A stretch of 64,000 nt of DNA from Zoogloeaceae bacterium (GTDB lineage Bacteria > Pseudomonadota > Gammaproteobacteria > Burkholderiales > Rhodocyclaceae): NCBI GenBank assembly GCA_031256795.1, contig JAIRPW010000043.1, positions 1-64,000 of the forward strand. The letters run 5' to 3'. Below the pieces are notes generated by a model. That model was not told the origin of the DNA. It made no database searches and saw only the letters and a program-made list of their open reading frames with translations. Position numbers and translations under genes: made by a program. Below are positions 62,790 through 64,000 of this stretch, piece by piece (within the stretch, counting starts at the first letter, position 1; the number at the start of each line of letters is the position of its first letter).

Positions 62790-64000
62790 TCATTTATTTT
62801 TTTCTTTCCGGTGGTCAATAACGCGCACGGCTTTGCCCATGGAGCGCTCAATCGCGCCGGTAGGATGGATTTTGACCTCGCAGGAAATACCGATGAAATC
62901 CTTGATGTCTTTTTGCGCCTTGGCCGAAACGTGATTCATATATTCCTGCCCTTTGGCGTAAAGCGGCGGGCTGGCCTCAACATTGACGCGCAGGGAATCC
63001 AGGTGTCCCACGCGAAATACCTCAATCTGATAAAACGGCGAAAGGGTTTCCGTCCGCATCAGAATTGCCTCTACCTGGGTGGGGAATACATTGACGCCGC
63101 GAATGATCAGCATGTCATCCGAACGGCCCGAAACGCGGCTCATGCGCACATGGGTGCGTCCGCACTTACAGGGCGCGGGATCCAGTACCGCGATATCACG
63201 AGTGCGAAAGCGCAACATCGGGAAAGCCTCGCGCGTCAACGAGGTAATGACAATTTCTCCCCGCTCCCCCGGAGGCAGTGGTTCTCCGGTATCCACATCC
63301 ACGCATTCAACCAGAAAATGGTCTTCCCATATGTGCAATCCTTTCTTGTTTTCCAGACACTCAATGCCGACGCCGGGTCCCATAAGTTCTGTCAGACCGT
63401 AAATATCCAGCGCGTTTATCCCCATGCGGGATTCAAGCTCATAGCGCATTTCCTCGCTCCACGGCTCCGCCCCGAAGAGGCCGACGCGCAAGGGCAGTTT
63501 GCGAATATCAACGCCCAGTTTTTCGGCTTCTTCCACAATATTGAGCGCGTAGGAGGGGGTGCAGCTCATCGCGGTAGGCGAGAGATCGTTGAGCAACATT
63601 ACCTGTTTCTGCGTTTGTCCGCCCGACATGGGGATCACGGTAACGCCCAGAGATTCCGCCGCGCCATGCAGTCCCATGCCGCCGGTGAAAAGGCCATAGC
63701 CATAGGCGTTGTGCAGACGGTCTCCGGGAGCCAGACCCGCCGCGCCCAGACAGCGCGCGCCCAGCGCGCCCCAGTTGGCGACGTCGCGGCGCGTATACCC
63801 TACAACCACCGGTTTTCCCGAAGTTCCGGACGAGGCTTGCAGACGAATAACCTGCTCCGCAGGCACGGCAAACATACCGAAAGGATAGTTATCGCGCAGC
63901 TGTTCTTTTTTGGTGAAGGGCAGGAGCTTGACGTCCGCAAGTGTTTGGATGTGATGCGGCTTGACCTCCAGTTCGTCCATGGCCTCACGATAAAATTTTA
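62790..64000 (-). CDS. paaK: Phenylacetate-CoA ligase (5' end outside window)
   Basis: The ORF track starts at the ATG at 63980, but the frame stays open to the edge (FYREAMDELEVKP), matching the usual PaaK N-terminus, so the gene continues past 64000. The AMP-binding loop is LQASSGTSGKPVVVGYTRRD; GLFGAEPWSEEMR, DIYGLTELMGPGVG, FRTRDIAVLDPAPCKCGRTHVRMSRVSGRSDDMLIIRGVNVFPTQVEAIL and a C-terminal AMP-binding domain follow. It activates phenylacetate (or a related aromatic acid) with CoA for aerobic breakdown. No other paa genes are in the window. Confidence 0.92.
   Translation of the reverse strand, partial: KFYREAMDELEVKPHHIQTLADVKLLPFTKKEQLRDNYPFGMFAVPAEQVIRLQASSGTSGKPVVVGYTRRDVANWGALGARCLGAAGLAPGDRLHNAYGYGLFTGGMGLHGAAESLGVTVIPMSGGQTQKQVMLLNDLSPTAMSCTPSYALNIVEEAEKLGVDIRKLPLRVGLFGAEPWSEEMRYELESRMGINALDIYGLTELMGPGVGIECLENKKGLHIWEDHFLVECVDVDTGEPLPPGERGEIVITSLTREAFPMLRFRTRDIAVLDPAPCKCGRTHVRMSRVSGRSDDMLIIRGVNVFPTQVEAILMRTETLSPFYQIEVFRVGHLDSLRVNVEASPPLYAKGQEYMNHVSAKAQKDIKDFIGISCEVKIHPTGAIERSMGKAVRVIDHRKEKNK

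Overview
The window looks like a chromosomal segment of a betaproteobacterium-like bacterium. Evidence for this is the gene order purF-cvpA-dedD-folC, pilT/pilU divergent from yggS-proC-yggT-yggU, the pcnB-folK pair, the miaB-phoH-ybeY-corC operon, an ETF/ETF-QO fatty-acid oxidation module and an S-adenosylhomocysteine riboswitch in front of ahcY. Base composition is moderately GC-rich with many GCGC runs. The genus cannot be named from the sequence alone. Most of the window is housekeeping; the accessory material is confined to short patches.

Layout. 1-1140: the N-terminal part of a surface autotransporter-type adhesin running off the left edge. 1.5-4.7 kb: cysK, an unrecognised gene, a Mth938-like protein and yciB. 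4.7-6.9 kb: a frameshifted membrane acyltransferase with an SGNH domain. 7-12.3 kb: folK, pcnB, an FHA protein with a PP2C phosphatase, an orphan cheB and a lipoprotein. 12.5-17.1 kb: a TolC/MacA/MacB export operon with MacB split into two chains. 17.2-22.7 kb: purT, corC-ybeY-phoH-miaB and a small membrane-anchored hypothetical. 22.9 kb: a tRNA-Met. 23.2-26.1 kb: a DUF2157/DUF4401 membrane protein plus its GDYXXLXY partner.

26.1-27.5 kb is a small accessory island. It is bracketed by two diverged ~130 bp direct repeats and contains a decayed transglutaminase-like gene and two tandem small ORFs, one of them with a near-perfect ribosome binding site. 27.4-32.4 kb: yggU, yggT, proC, yggS, pilT and pilU. 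32.4-35.3 kb: a glycosyltransferase, a secreted ankyrin protein and a TonB-like protein. 35.7-41.1 kb: etfB, etfA, an acyl-CoA dehydrogenase and ETF-quinone oxidoreductase, a complete electron route from acyl-CoA to quinone.

41.4-44.5 kb is a tightly overlapping run: an HPt plus HD-GYP-like protein, tcdA and a solitary hypD. It is followed by a scar of what looks like a DNA methyltransferase operon (44.56-44.75 kb). 44.8-49.6 kb: truB, an Atm1-type ABC exporter, a second secreted ankyrin protein and a DUF1848 protein. 49.9-55.6 kb: relA, then a PdhR-like GntR regulator transcribed with ppsA. That pair is preceded by two ATTGGTnnnACCAAT-type operators and a good sigma70 promoter. 55.7-62.7 kb: ahcY with its SAH riboswitch, purF, cvpA, a SPOR protein, folC and a FUSC-family membrane protein. 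62.8-64.0 kb: a phenylacetate-CoA ligase cut by the right edge.

I did not find a CRISPR array, rRNA, prophage module or intact insertion sequence. No clearly new multi-gene system is visible. The best candidates for something undescribed are the repeat-bracketed island with its small ORFs and the HPt/HD-GYP-like-tcdA-hypD overlap cluster.
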